A DNA stretch of 24,921 nt from an uncultured Alphaproteobacteria bacterium. Lineage in GTDB: Bacteria > Pseudomonadota > Alphaproteobacteria > Micavibrionales > Micavibrionaceae. The notes beneath the pieces were generated by a model that was not told where the DNA came from, did not search any database, and saw only the letters and a list, made by a program, of their open reading frames with translations. Position 1 is the first letter of the stretch; the number at the start of each line of letters is the position of its first letter. The stretch covers positions 1-24,921 of the forward strand of contig CAKTCH010000002.1 of assembly GCA_934538895.1 (NCBI GenBank), read 5' to 3'. Position numbers and translations under genes: made by a program. Below are positions 15,782 through 24,151 of the stretch, in pieces.

Positions 15782-16543
15782 ATGCAATCTGCCCAAGCTG
15801 TGAAAAAGGATGCCGTACCCATGGCCAGCCCTGATCTGAAATTCAAGCGCGTTCTGCTGAAAATGTCGGGCGAAGTCCTGATGGGGGACCGGGAATACGG
15901 GATCGATCCGGGGACGATCGAGCGTATTGCCGCCGATGTGAAAGAGGCCGTCAAGCTGGGGGTAGAAGTTTGCATCGTGGTCGGCGCGGGCAATATCTTT
16001 CGCGGCGTGTCCGGCGCTTCGAACGGCATTGAGCGCGTGACGGCTGATTATATGGGGATGCTGGGCACGGTGATGAATGCGCTGGCGCTGCAATCGGCGC
16101 TGGAAAAAATAGAGGTGCCGACGCGGGTGCAGTCCGCGATTCCGATGGATGCGGTATGCGAGCCGTTTTTGCGCCGCCGTGCGCTGCGCCATCTTGAGAA
16201 AGGCCGTGTGGTGATTTTTGCCGCGGGATCGGGCAACCCGTTCTTTACCACCGATACCCCGGCGGCGCTGCGCGCTTCGGAAATGAATTGCGAGGCGCTG
16301 TTCAAGGCGACCAAGGTGGACGGCGTTTATACAGCCGATCCGGTGAAGGACCCGAACGCCCGGAAATACGACCAGCTTTCCTATATGGACGTGCTGACCA
16401 AGGATTTGAAGGTCATGGACGCGACGGCGGTATCACTGGCGCGTGAGAACAATATTCCTATCGTCGTCTTCTCGATCAAGGAGGGCGGCAGTTTCGCCGA
16501 AGTCGTCCGGGGCAAGGGCAGTTACACTATCGTTAAAGATTAA
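15782..16543 (+). CDS. pyrH: Uridylate kinase (UMP kinase)
   Basis: This enzyme phosphorylates UMP to UDP with ATP, a committed step in pyrimidine nucleotide supply. The 253-residue protein is the bacterial amino-acid-kinase-fold UMP kinase, unrelated to eukaryotic UMP/CMP kinases. Visible motifs are RVLLKMSGEVLMG (ATP-phosphate binding), VVGAGNIFRG, GMLGTVMNALALQ, AAGSGNPFFTTDTPAALRA (UMP binding) and KVDGVYTADP. Compared with many homologues there is an N-terminal extension of about 20 residues before KRVLLK; ATG 15821 is an alternative start. A GAAAGAG ribosome-binding site supports 15782. The order tsf-pyrH-frr is highly conserved. Confidence 0.97.
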   Translation: MQSAQAVKKDAVPMASPDLKFKRVLLKMSGEVLMGDREYGIDPGTIERIAADVKEAVKLGVEVCIVVGAGNIFRGVSGASNGIERVTADYMGMLGTVMNALALQSALEKIEVPTRVQSAIPMDAVCEPFLRRRALRHLEKGRVVIFAAGSGNPFFTTDTPAALRASEMNCEALFKATKVDGVYTADPVKDPNARKYDQLSYMDVLTKDLKVMDATAVSLARENNIPIVVFSIKEGGSFAEVVRGKGSYTIVKD

Positions 16544-16567
16544 AATAAAAAGAAGGGCTTTATTATC

Positions 16568-17119
16568 ATGACATTCAATCTGAACGATCTGCGCCAGCGC
16601 ATGGACGGCGCCATCAATAACCTGAAAGAGGAATTCGCGGGCCTTCGCACGGGCCGCGCGGCTTCCAGTATGCTGGAGCCGGTGACGGTCGAGGTCTACG
16701 GCTCGCGGATGCCGCTGAACCAGCTGGCGACGATCACCGCGCCGGAACCGCGGATGCTGAGCGTTCAGGTTTGGGACGCTTCGCAGGCGAAGACGGTCGA
16801 GAAAGCCATCCGCGATTCCGGTCTGGGCCTGAATCCGATCGGCGAGGGGGCCGTTATCCGCGTGCCTATTCCCGAACTCAATCAGGAGCGCCGCACCGAG
16901 CTTTCCAAAGTGGCTGGTAAATATGCCGAGCAGACGCGCGTGGCCGTGCGCAACATTCGCCGCGACGGCATGGACACGCTCAAGAAGCTGAAAAGCGAGG
17001 GAATGCCGGAGGACGAAAACAAGCGCCACGGCGACGAGATCCAGAAGCTGACCGACGACGTCATTCAGAAAATTGACACAATGCTGAAGGACAAGGAAAA
17101 GGATATTATGACGGTTTGA
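16568..17119 (+). CDS. frr: Ribosome recycling factor
   Basis: RRF works with EF-G to split ribosomes after termination so that they can be reused. The 183 residues match the usual family size of about 185. Signatures include LRTGRAASSMLEPV, the YGSRMPLNQLATIT region, and the long helical hairpin with RRTELSKVAGKYAEQTRVAVRN (residue positions about 98-119). The C-terminus is the charged helix that closes the three-helix bundle. It starts 24 bases after pyrH. Its stop at 17117-17119 abuts the octamer repeat that leads into uppS. Confidence 0.98.
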   Translation: MTFNLNDLRQRMDGAINNLKEEFAGLRTGRAASSMLEPVTVEVYGSRMPLNQLATITAPEPRMLSVQVWDASQAKTVEKAIRDSGLGLNPIGEGAVIRVPIPELNQERRTELSKVAGKYAEQTRVAVRNIRRDGMDTLKKLKSEGMPEDENKRHGDEIQKLTDDVIQKIDTMLKDKEKDIMTV

Positions 17120-17121
17120 TT

Positions 17122-17251
17122 TCGGAATCTTGGAATATCGGAATCTGGGAATCTCGGAAGCTTTTTACGCACATGGCTATGGACGATCACACACAAAATT
17201 CAAAAAATCGGAATCCCGAGATTCCGATATTCCGAGATTCCGATATTCCAT
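17122..17251 (+). repeat. Octamer tandem arrays forming a long inverted repeat across the frr-uppS junction
   Basis: The left array reads as five octamers, TCGGAATC, TTGGAATA, TCGGAATC, TGGGAATC and TCGGAAGC (17122-17161). The right array is the same unit in reverse orientation, GATTCCGA, TATTCCGA, GATTCCGA and TATTCCAT (17220-17251). Bases 17131-17159 pair with 17222-17250 in 27 of 29 positions, including 15 perfect outer pairs. A competing local hairpin pairs ATCGGAATC (17207-17215) with GATTCCGAT (17220-17228). The likely uppS start codons (17173, 17179) lie in the loop, and the right arm is coding. Confidence 0.85.
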
Positions 17252-17955
17252 CCCACATCGCCATCATCATGGACGGCAATGGCCGTTGGGCGCAGGCGCG
17301 GGGGTTGCCGCGCACCATGGGGCATCGTCAGGGGATCGAGGCTGTCAAGCGGGTGGTGGAAGCCGCCGCTGAAATGGGCGTGAAATATCTGACCCTGTTC
17401 GGGTTTTCCAGCGAGAACTGGAGCCGCCCGGTGGACGAGGTGACCGAGCTTATGCGCCTTTTGCGCATGTATCTGCGGGCGGAAACCGCCGAGCTTCACC
17501 GTAACAATATCCGCTTGCGCGTGATCGGTGACCGTACGGCCTTCGACAAGGAGATCGTGGAACTGATCGAGAATGCCGAGCGCCTGACCGGGAACAATAC
17601 GGCGATTACGGTTCTGGTGGCGCTGAATTACGGCGGGCGCAACGAAATACTGAACGCTGCCGCGGCTTATGCCGCCGCGTGCCGGGACCGTGGCATTACG
17701 CCCGACTTCAAGTCGGCGGAAGAATTCTTTCCCACTTTCCTGCAAACCGCCGATGTGCCTGATCCTGAAATACTGATCCGTACCAGCGGGGAGCAGCGCA
17801 TCAGCAATTTCCTGCTGTGGCAGTGCGCCTATGCGGAAATGGTGTTTACCCCGACCTTGTGGCCGGATTTCTCGCGTGCGGATCTTGAGGCGGCGATCGC
17901 CGACTTTCATAAACGCGACCGCCGTTTCGGCGGCGTCAAGGCGGACGGCAAATGA
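17173..17955 (+). CDS. uppS: Polyprenyl diphosphate synthase (cis-prenyltransferase)
   Basis: This enzyme condenses isopentenyl diphosphate onto farnesyl diphosphate to make undecaprenyl diphosphate, the lipid carrier for peptidoglycan and O-antigen. From ATG 17173 it has 260 residues. HIAIIMDGNGRWA lies at 28-40 with catalytic Asp34. GHRQGIEAVKRVV, TLFGFSSENWSRP, LNYGGRNEI and RTSGEQRISNFLLWQ with the following YAEMVF complete the family motifs. The start is uncertain: TTG 17116 overlaps the frr stop, and ATG 17179 is also in frame. About 15 residues before the conserved core (NRNPEIPIFRDSDIP) are encoded by the right-hand octamer array and do not look ancestral. The stop overlaps cdsA by 4 bases. 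Confidence 0.96.
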   Translation: MAMDDHTQNSKNRNPEIPIFRDSDIPSHIAIIMDGNGRWAQARGLPRTMGHRQGIEAVKRVVEAAAEMGVKYLTLFGFSSENWSRPVDEVTELMRLLRMYLRAETAELHRNNIRLRVIGDRTAFDKEIVELIENAERLTGNNTAITVLVALNYGGRNEILNAAAAYAAACRDRGITPDFKSAEEFFPTFLQTADVPDPEILIRTSGEQRISNFLLWQCAYAEMVFTPTLWPDFSRADLEAAIADFHKRDRRFGGVKADGK

Positions 17956-18668
17956 ACGGGGCCGTTGCGTCTGACAGGAAATTTTCGGGCCTTGGGCTGC
18001 GGGTTCTTTCCGCGCTGGCGATGGCGCCGCTGATGGTGGCCCTTATTCTGGCGGGTGGCTGGTGGTTCATGGGGCTGATGTTCGTGGCGGCCCTCGTTTC
18101 CCTTTACGAATGGTATGGCCTGGCCAGGGCGGGCAGGCACGCGGTGGCGGTGCTGGCCGCCGGGCTGGTTTATCTGGGCGTCAGTTATGCCTCGTATGTG
18201 GGTTTGCGTTTTTCGTTCGATTGCGGCGCGTGGCTGGCGCTGGCGGTAGTGCTGTGCGTATGGGCCAGCGATATCGGTGGTTATTTTGCCGGAAAATTTA
18301 TCGGCGGGCCGAAGATGGCGCCGAAACTCAGCCCCCGGAAAACCTGGGCGGGACTGAGCGGCGCCATGCTGTCTTCGGCCTTGATGCTGGGGGCGCTGCA
18401 TCAATCCGGAGAATATCTTTTTAAATATCTCAATACCGATACGGGTTTGATCGTGCCGGATACATGGCTGCCCGTGCTGGTCGCGGGGGCGTTGCTGGGG
18501 CTGGTGGGGCAGATCGGCGATATATCCATTTCTTTTCTCAAGCGCCGCGTGGGCGTGAAAGATACGGGGAACCTGATCCCCGGCCATGGCGGACTGCTTG
18601 ACCGCATTGATGCGCTGCTGCTGGTCGCGCCCGTGTTCTTTGTTTTGTGCCTGGCGTTCCTGCCATGA
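17952..18668 (+). CDS. cdsA: Phosphatidate cytidylyltransferase (CDP-diglyceride synthase)
   Basis: This inner-membrane enzyme makes CDP-diacylglycerol from phosphatidic acid and CTP, the branch point of phospholipid synthesis. The 238-residue protein is strongly hydrophobic with roughly six membrane segments. The family signature near the C-terminus is intact: ISFLKRRVGVKDTGNLIPGH followed by GGLLDRIDALL. WASDIGGYFAGKFIG in the middle and KLSPRKTWAG are also typical. It is at the short end of the usual length range. It overlaps uppS by ATGA (17952-17955), and its stop overlaps the preferred dxr start by 4 bases (18665-18668). Confidence 0.95.
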   Translation: MNGAVASDRKFSGLGLRVLSALAMAPLMVALILAGGWWFMGLMFVAALVSLYEWYGLARAGRHAVAVLAAGLVYLGVSYASYVGLRFSFDCGAWLALAVVLCVWASDIGGYFAGKFIGGPKMAPKLSPRKTWAGLSGAMLSSALMLGALHQSGEYLFKYLNTDTGLIVPDTWLPVLVAGALLGLVGQIGDISISFLKRRVGVKDTGNLIPGHGGLLDRIDALLLVAPVFFVLCLAFLP

Positions 18669-19804
18669 AGACAGTCAGTATTCTTGGCTCTACCGGCTCC
18701 GTGGGCCGCAGCACCGTCGATCTTATCCTTTCCCAGCCGCAAAATTTCGATGTGCAGGTCATTACCGCGCAATCGAACGTTGATTTGCTGGCGCAGCAGG
18801 CGCGTGTGCTGAAAGCCCGGCGCGCGGTGATCGGGGATGATAAGCTTTTTGCGGCGCTGAAGGAGAAATTATCCGGCACCGCTATTGATGTGGCCGCCGG
18901 GCGCGCGGCGGTGGTGGAGGCGGGGGCTTGCCCGGCGCAATGCATCGTCGCGGCGATCGTCGGCATGGCGGGGCTGGAGCCGCTGATGCAGGCGCTGAAG
19001 CAAGGTACGCATGTGGCGATCGCCAACAAAGAGCCGCTTGTTGCCGCCGGGCCGCTGGTGATGGCGGCTGCACGGGCGCATGGTACGACGATTTTGCCCA
19101 TCGATAGCGAGCATAACGCGATCTTTCAGGTGTTTGAACCGGAGAATAAATCGTTCCGTACATGGACGAAGGCGCAAATGGCGGCGGCCACGCCCGCGCA
19201 GGCGGTGGCGCACCCCAACTGGTCGATGGGGGCCAAGATTTCCGTCGACAGCGCCAGCATGATGAACAAGGCGCTTGAGATCATCGAGGCCCATTACCTG
19301 TTCGACATGCCGCCTGAAAAGATCGACGTGCTGGTGCACCCGCAGTCGGTGGTTCATTCGATGGTGGAGTATGCCGACGGGTCGTTCCTGGCGCAGCTGG
19401 GTGCGCCGGATATGCGTACGCCGATCGCCAGCGCGCTGGCGTGGCCGCGCCGGATGCCGACATCGGGCGCGCGCCTTGACCTGACACAGCTTAAGCATCT
19501 TGATTTCGCGCCGCTGGATTACGACCGTTTTCCGCTGCCGGGCATGGCTTATGACTGCCTGAAGGCGGGGCCGGCGGCGAGCCTGACTTTCAACGCGGCG
19601 AACGAGGTGGCGGTGGCGGCGTTCCTGAGCGAGAGGATAAGGTTCACGGATATTGAAAATATCGTTTCCGTGGCGCTGGCCGCGCTGGAAAACATTAATT
19701 TACGAAGCCTTGAAGATATTTTGCTTTTGGACCACACTGTCCGCCAGCAAAGCGAAGACTATATATTTAACGGTAAACCATACCAGAAACTTGCGGGACG
19801 ATAG
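18665..19804 (+). CDS. dxr: 1-deoxy-D-xylulose 5-phosphate reductoisomerase
   Basis: This enzyme converts DXP to 2-C-methyl-D-erythritol 4-phosphate with NADPH, the committed step of the MEP isoprenoid pathway that feeds UppS. From ATG 18665 it has 379 residues. The NADPH site is GSTGSVGRST (8-17). NKEPLVAAG is at 121-129. The metal-binding DSEH is at 147-150. SASMMNKALE is at 196-205, with the second metal glutamate at 205. VHPQSVVHSMVEYADGS begins at 224. A GTG at 18647 would add six residues, but ATG 18665, with a 4-base overlap to cdsA, fits the spacing of this operon and the N-terminus of the family. Confidence 0.96.
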   Translation: MKTVSILGSTGSVGRSTVDLILSQPQNFDVQVITAQSNVDLLAQQARVLKARRAVIGDDKLFAALKEKLSGTAIDVAAGRAAVVEAGACPAQCIVAAIVGMAGLEPLMQALKQGTHVAIANKEPLVAAGPLVMAAARAHGTTILPIDSEHNAIFQVFEPENKSFRTWTKAQMAAATPAQAVAHPNWSMGAKISVDSASMMNKALEIIEAHYLFDMPPEKIDVLVHPQSVVHSMVEYADGSFLAQLGAPDMRTPIASALAWPRRMPTSGARLDLTQLKHLDFAPLDYDRFPLPGMAYDCLKAGPAASLTFNAANEVAVAAFLSERIRFTDIENIVSVALAALENINLRSLEDILLLDHTVRQQSEDYIFNGKPYQKLAGR

Positions 19805-19809
19805 CCAAG

Positions 19810-21189
19810 ATGCAGCTTTTTGACACTCTTCACGAATTTGCCCAGAATACGTGGGTTTACGGCGGCACGTTTTTACTGGTTCTCAGTATACTGGTTTTCG
19901 TTCACGAGTTCGGCCATTACTATATCGCGCGTGTTTGCGGCGTGAAAATCGAGAGCTTTTCGATCGGCTTCGGCAAGGAACTGTTCGGTTTTACGGACAA
20001 GCACGGCACGCGCTGGAAATTTTCGCTGGTGCCGTTGGGTGGTTATGTCAAGATGTTCGGCGACGTGGACCCGACCAGTGCCGGGCATACCACGGAAGTT
20101 TCCGAAAACGGCGCCGTGCGTCAGCACAGCGATTCCGAGCGCAAGGTATCTTTTTACGGGCAGTCCGTGGCGCGGCGCGCGGCTATCGTGTTTGCCGGAC
20201 CCGGCATCAACTTCCTGTTCGCTATTTTGATTATGTGGGGGCTGTATGTGTTTTACGGGCAGCCCTCGACGCCGCCGGTCGTCGCGGCCGTGGTCGAGGG
20301 TGCTGCCGCCGATCGTGCGGGTTTCCAGCCGAATGACTATATCTTGTCGATTGACGGGCACCCGATCCGCCGTTTTGAAGAACTGCGCCGTTCGGTGATC
20401 CTGGGGCTTGACGCCGATCGCATTTTTGAAATCCGGCGCGGGCAGGAAATGCTGAAAATCAGCGTGCGTCCGGATCGCCTGACGCAGGAGGACCGCTTCG
20501 GATTTTCCAATTCGCAAGGATTTCTCGGGGTTGTCGGGCCGGGCAACGGTTTTGACATTTCCCGCATTACGGCAGTGAACGGCGATGCCGTGGAGAATAC
20601 TGAACAGGTCCGCGAAGCGTTGCAGGGTTTGATGGACAAGAATATCACGATCACGATCCCGCAGGGAGAGAAGATAGACGTTTACAAGGTCAGGCCGCTT
20701 GCCGTCAGCAATCAAAATATTGCCACTGAAGGTGACGTGCATTTCAACCATCTGATCGTTTCGGATGTGGAAACACAAATTTTCTTCAAGCTGGCACCGC
20801 TGGAAGGTCTGATGGTGGCGGTAGACGAGACGAAGCGCGTGATCGTGGATACGCTTTCCGCTATCTGGCAGATGATTACCGGTACGCGCAGCGCTCAGGA
20901 ACTGGGCGGGCTTATCCGCATCGGCGCGCTGGCGGGAGATATGGCGCAGACGGGCATTATCGCGTTGCTGACCTTTACAGCCCTTCTTTCCATAAATCTT
21001 GGGCTTATCAACCTTTTCCCTATTCCGATGCTGGATGGCGGGCATTTGCTGTTCTATGCCATCGAGTCGCTGAAGGGGGGACCTATTTCCGAGCAGATTC
21101 AGGAATACGCCTTCCGCCTGGGGCTGGTGTTCCTGGTGGGAATCATGGTATTCGCTAATCTCAACGATCTGTTACAGATCTTCCTCTAA
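19810..21189 (+). CDS. rseP: RIP site-2 zinc metalloprotease (RseP family)
   Basis: This inner-membrane intramembrane protease cleaves anti-sigma factors and remnant signal peptides. The 459-residue protein has HEFGH at 32-36 in the first helix and the second zinc-ligand motif LDGGH with Asp409 near the C-terminus (NLFPIPMLDGG). A PDZ domain lies at about 155-225 (AAADRAGFQPNDYILSIDG). A second, more divergent PDZ-like segment follows at about 240-300 (ISRITAVNGDAVENTEQV). It is closer in length to the two-PDZ E. coli protein than to shorter one-PDZ homologues. It starts 5 bases after dxr. The position just before bamA is classic. Confidence 0.95.
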   Translation: MQLFDTLHEFAQNTWVYGGTFLLVLSILVFVHEFGHYYIARVCGVKIESFSIGFGKELFGFTDKHGTRWKFSLVPLGGYVKMFGDVDPTSAGHTTEVSENGAVRQHSDSERKVSFYGQSVARRAAIVFAGPGINFLFAILIMWGLYVFYGQPSTPPVVAAVVEGAAADRAGFQPNDYILSIDGHPIRRFEELRRSVILGLDADRIFEIRRGQEMLKISVRPDRLTQEDRFGFSNSQGFLGVVGPGNGFDISRITAVNGDAVENTEQVREALQGLMDKNITITIPQGEKIDVYKVRPLAVSNQNIATEGDVHFNHLIVSDVETQIFFKLAPLEGLMVAVDETKRVIVDTLSAIWQMITGTRSAQELGGLIRIGALAGDMAQTGIIALLTFTALLSINLGLINLFPIPMLDGGHLLFYAIESLKGGPISEQIQEYAFRLGLVFLVGIMVFANLNDLLQIFL

Positions 21190-21206
21190 CGCCAGTTCCG
21201 GGCTAT

Positions 21207-21244
21207 TATCCCGTTGCATAACCCGCTGTTCTGGGATAGTTTTT
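21207..21244 (+). terminator. Possible terminator hairpin between rseP and bamA
   Basis: TATCCC (21207-21212) pairs with GGGATA (21233-21238), followed after a G by TTTTT (21240-21244). The 20-base loop is long and the stem is only 6 pairs, so termination would be partial at best. It lies in the 89-base gap that could also hold a bamA promoter; I see no confident -35/-10 pair there. Confidence 0.3.
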
Positions 21245-21278
21245 CTTGCCTTAATCATAATCGGAATACGAAAAAACC

Positions 21279-23570
21279 ATGCGCTTTATTTTTGTCCTGT
21301 TAGCGGGGCTTCTCCTGTCTTCCGTATCTTCTTTCGTGCCTGCCGCGGCTCACGCGCAGGGTTATTTACAGGCGACGGGTCAGCGCATCAACGAGGTGCG
21401 GGTGCTGGGCAACGAACGTATCGAGGCTTCGACGATCCTGACCTATATGGATGTCCGCGTTGGTGACGACATGACGGAAGAAACGCTCGACCGCGCTTTG
21501 AAAAGCCTGTTCGGGACGGGGCTGTTCGCGGATGTGACCCTGCGCCAGAGGGGCAATACGCTGGAAGTCACCGTGGCGGAAAACCCGGTGATCAACGAAG
21601 TGGCGTTCGAAGGGAACGACAAGATCAAGGATGAGCAGCTGATGGCCGAGGTGCAGGCGCGCCCGCGTCAGGTGCTGACCCGTAACAAAGTGCAGTCCGA
21701 CGTGAATCGCCTGTATCAGGTTTACCAGCGCAACGGACGTTTTTCGGTCAATATCGAACCCAAAATCATCAAGCTGGACCAGAATCGCGTGAATCTGGTG
21801 TTTGAGATCACCGAGGGCGAGGTGACGGTGGTTAAGGGCATTCGCTTCGTCGGCAATGTGGCGTATGACGACGACAAGCTGCGCAGCGAGATCACGACCA
21901 AGGAAGACCGCTGGTATCGCTTCCTCGCAACGGATGACCGCTATGATCCGGATCGGGTCAAGTATGACGAGGAACAGCTTCGTCGTTTCTACCTGTCTCA
22001 GGGCTATGCAGATTTTCGCGTGATTTCCACCACCGCCGAGCTTTCGAAGGAACGCGACAAGTTTTTCGTGACGTTCATGATCGAGGAAGGCCAGCGCTAC
22101 CGCGTGGGCAGCGTGCAGATCGCTTCTTCCCTGCGTAATTTCGACGCTACGGTGCTGGTGCCTGAAATCACCTTCAAGGAAGGTGACTGGTATGATTCCC
22201 GCGAAGTCGAACGCACGGTGGAAAAAATCACCAAGGCGCTGGAAGCTAACCAGTATCTGTTCGTGAATGTGCGCTCCGATATCGTGCGCGATACGCAGAA
22301 CCATACCGTGGGCATCAACTTCCAGATTACCGAGACGACGCCCGTTTATGTCGAGCGCATCGATATCAACGGCAACGTCCGTACGCTGGACAAGGTGATC
22401 CGCCGCGAGTTTACGCTGGCGGAAGGCGACCCGTTCAATAAAACGAAGCTGACAAAATCCGAGCAGGCTATTCGCGATCTTGGCTATTTCGAAACGGTGA
22501 ACGTGTCCTCGAAGCAGGGCTCCGCGCCGGATAAAACCGTCCTTGATGTGGCAGTGCAGGAAAAGTCGACGGGCGAGTTGTCTGTCGGTGCCGGTTTCTC
22601 GACGGCGGACGGCCCGCTGGCCGATTTCCGCATCCGTGAGCGCAACTTCCTCGGCAAGGGGCAGGATGTTTCGCTGTCCGCGACTATCGCGGGTGAACGT
22701 ACGGAGTTTGATTTCTCGTTTACCGAGCCGTATTTCCTCGATCGCGACTTCACGGCGGGCGTCGATCTGTTCCATATTTCGCGCGATTTGCAGGATGAAA
22801 GTTCGTACGATCAGGTACGTACCGGCGGCGCGCTGCGCGTGGGCTATCCGTTGTCCGAATACTGGCGTCAGGGTTTGCGTTACCGCCTCGAGCAAAACGA
22901 GATCAACGATGTCGATCGTTTCGCGTCGCGCTATATCCGCGACCAGGAAGGCGAGCGTATTACGTCTGCTATTTCCCAGCGTCTGGTCTATGACGACCGC
23001 GATAGCGTCCTGATGCCGACTAACGGCCTGAACGCGTGGTTCGATACGGAATATGCGGGTCTGGGGGGCGATGCCCATTATGTTTCCGCGACGCTCGGCG
23101 CGTCCTATTACTATCCTGTGGCCGATCGCTGGGTATTGAATGTTCTGGGTGAGACGGGAGCCATTCACGGTCTTTCCGAAGATGTGGAAATCAATGAGCG
23201 CTTCTTCCTTGGCGGCGCGACGCTGCGCGGGTTCGAACGTGCCGGTGTCGGTCCGCGCGATACGACCACGGACGACTCTCTGGGCGGCAATTATTTCTAC
23301 CGGGGCGCCGCCGAGCTTTCTTTCCCGATCGGGATGCCTGAGGAAATGGGCATTCTGGGCCACGCCTTTACCGATTTCGGTACGCTTTGGAGCCTCGACG
23401 ATTCCGGCCCCGGCATTCAGGATGAAAACTCTATCCGCGCGTCTGCCGGTTTAGGTATCTCCTGGCGTTCGCCGATGGGACCGGTACGCGTCGATGTGGC
23501 GCTGCCGTATGCCAAGGAAGATTATGACGCTGAAGAGACTTTCCGCTTCAGCTTTGGTACACGTTTCTAA
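21279..23570 (+). CDS. bamA: Outer membrane protein assembly factor BamA
   Basis: BamA is the central Omp85 protein that folds and inserts beta-barrel proteins into the outer membrane. The 763 residues start with a signal peptide probably cleaved after Ala26 (PAAAHA). Five POTRA domains follow at about 33-435 (for example VRVLGNERIEASTIL, INEVAFEGNDKI, VERIDINGNVRTLDKVI). A 16-strand barrel runs to the C-terminus. The barrel carries the conserved lid-loop RGF motif (TLRGFERAG, Arg650) and ends in an aromatic residue (SFGTRF), the usual outer-membrane signal. It is followed 24 bases later by the Skp-like chaperone gene, a conserved pair. Confidence 0.97.
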   Translation: MRFIFVLLAGLLLSSVSSFVPAAAHAQGYLQATGQRINEVRVLGNERIEASTILTYMDVRVGDDMTEETLDRALKSLFGTGLFADVTLRQRGNTLEVTVAENPVINEVAFEGNDKIKDEQLMAEVQARPRQVLTRNKVQSDVNRLYQVYQRNGRFSVNIEPKIIKLDQNRVNLVFEITEGEVTVVKGIRFVGNVAYDDDKLRSEITTKEDRWYRFLATDDRYDPDRVKYDEEQLRRFYLSQGYADFRVISTTAELSKERDKFFVTFMIEEGQRYRVGSVQIASSLRNFDATVLVPEITFKEGDWYDSREVERTVEKITKALEANQYLFVNVRSDIVRDTQNHTVGINFQITETTPVYVERIDINGNVRTLDKVIRREFTLAEGDPFNKTKLTKSEQAIRDLGYFETVNVSSKQGSAPDKTVLDVAVQEKSTGELSVGAGFSTADGPLADFRIRERNFLGKGQDVSLSATIAGERTEFDFSFTEPYFLDRDFTAGVDLFHISRDLQDESSYDQVRTGGALRVGYPLSEYWRQGLRYRLEQNEINDVDRFASRYIRDQEGERITSAISQRLVYDDRDSVLMPTNGLNAWFDTEYAGLGGDAHYVSATLGASYYYPVADRWVLNVLGETGAIHGLSEDVEINERFFLGGATLRGFERAGVGPRDTTTDDSLGGNYFYRGAAELSFPIGMPEEMGILGHAFTDFGTLWSLDDSGPGIQDENSIRASAGLGISWRSPMGPVRVDVALPYAKEDYDAEETFRFSFGTRF

Positions 23571-23600
23571 CAAACCTCAAATATCTGAAGGATCATGACT

Positions 23601-24146
23601 ATGAAGACGCTTATTATATCCGCCCTGATGGCTGTGGGCCTGCTGTTCTCCGCAGCGCCTGTGCAGGCGCAATCCCCGAATGTCGGCATCGTCGATGTGA
23701 ACCTGATTATGTCGGAATCGAATGCCGCCAAAAGTCTCGCCAAGCAGATCAAGGAGCAGGGCGATGCGGCACAGGCCGAGTTCTCCAAGTTCGAGCGCGA
23801 GTTGAAGGATATGGAGACAGCCCTGGGCAAGGCGCGCGCCGACAAGGTGAGCGAAGAAGAATTCAACAAGAAGCGTACGGCATTTGAAAAGAAGCTGTCC
23901 GATACGCAAGCATTGTTCCAGAAGCGCCGTGGCGATTTCGAAAAGAACAAGGCCGAAGCCTTCAAGACCCTGAGTGAGGCTATCCTGAAGGAGACGGACA
24001 AGGTTGCCTCTGAAAAGAAAATCGATCTGGTTCTGGCAAAAAACGTCGTTATCCTGAGCGGCAAGCAGATGGATATCACGCAAGCGGTTCTGGACGGCGT
24101 TAATAAGAACCTCAAAGACGTCAAGATGAAAGCAAGCACGAATTAA
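23601..24146 (+). CDS. skp: OmpH/Skp family periplasmic chaperone
   Basis: Skp-type chaperones hold unfolded outer-membrane proteins in the periplasm and pass them to BamA. From ATG 23601 the protein has 181 residues: a signal peptide (MKTLIISALMAVGLL to VQAQ), the short beta element VGIVDVNLIM, then a long charged coiled coil at about 40-130 forming the tentacle helices. The C-terminus (KIDLVLAKNVVILSG and DITQAVLDGVNK) returns to the trimer core, as in the family. ATG 23595 is two codons upstream, but AAGGA (23588-23592) is only 2 bases from it and 8 bases from ATG 23601, so the latter is favoured. Context between bamA and lpxD is typical. Confidence 0.94.
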   Translation: MKTLIISALMAVGLLFSAAPVQAQSPNVGIVDVNLIMSESNAAKSLAKQIKEQGDAAQAEFSKFERELKDMETALGKARADKVSEEEFNKKRTAFEKKLSDTQALFQKRRGDFEKNKAEAFKTLSEAILKETDKVASEKKIDLVLAKNVVILSGKQMDITQAVLDGVNKNLKDVKMKASTN

Positions 24147-24151
24147 GACAG

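Noticed and set aside
19873..21045. Open frame of 390 codons on the minus strand across rseP
   Set aside because: It is antisense to an intact RseP with all catalytic motifs and has no recognisable protein features.
21261..21268. TCGGAATA upstream of bamA, like one unit of the uppS octamer arrays
   Set aside because: It is a single copy with no tandem neighbours; one 8-base match in this window can occur by chance.
21366..23363. Open frame of 665 codons on the minus strand across bamA
   Set aside because: It lies wholly opposite a clear BamA gene. Its product is rich in His, Arg and Gln in the way expected from reading GC-biased codons backwards, and shows no family motif.
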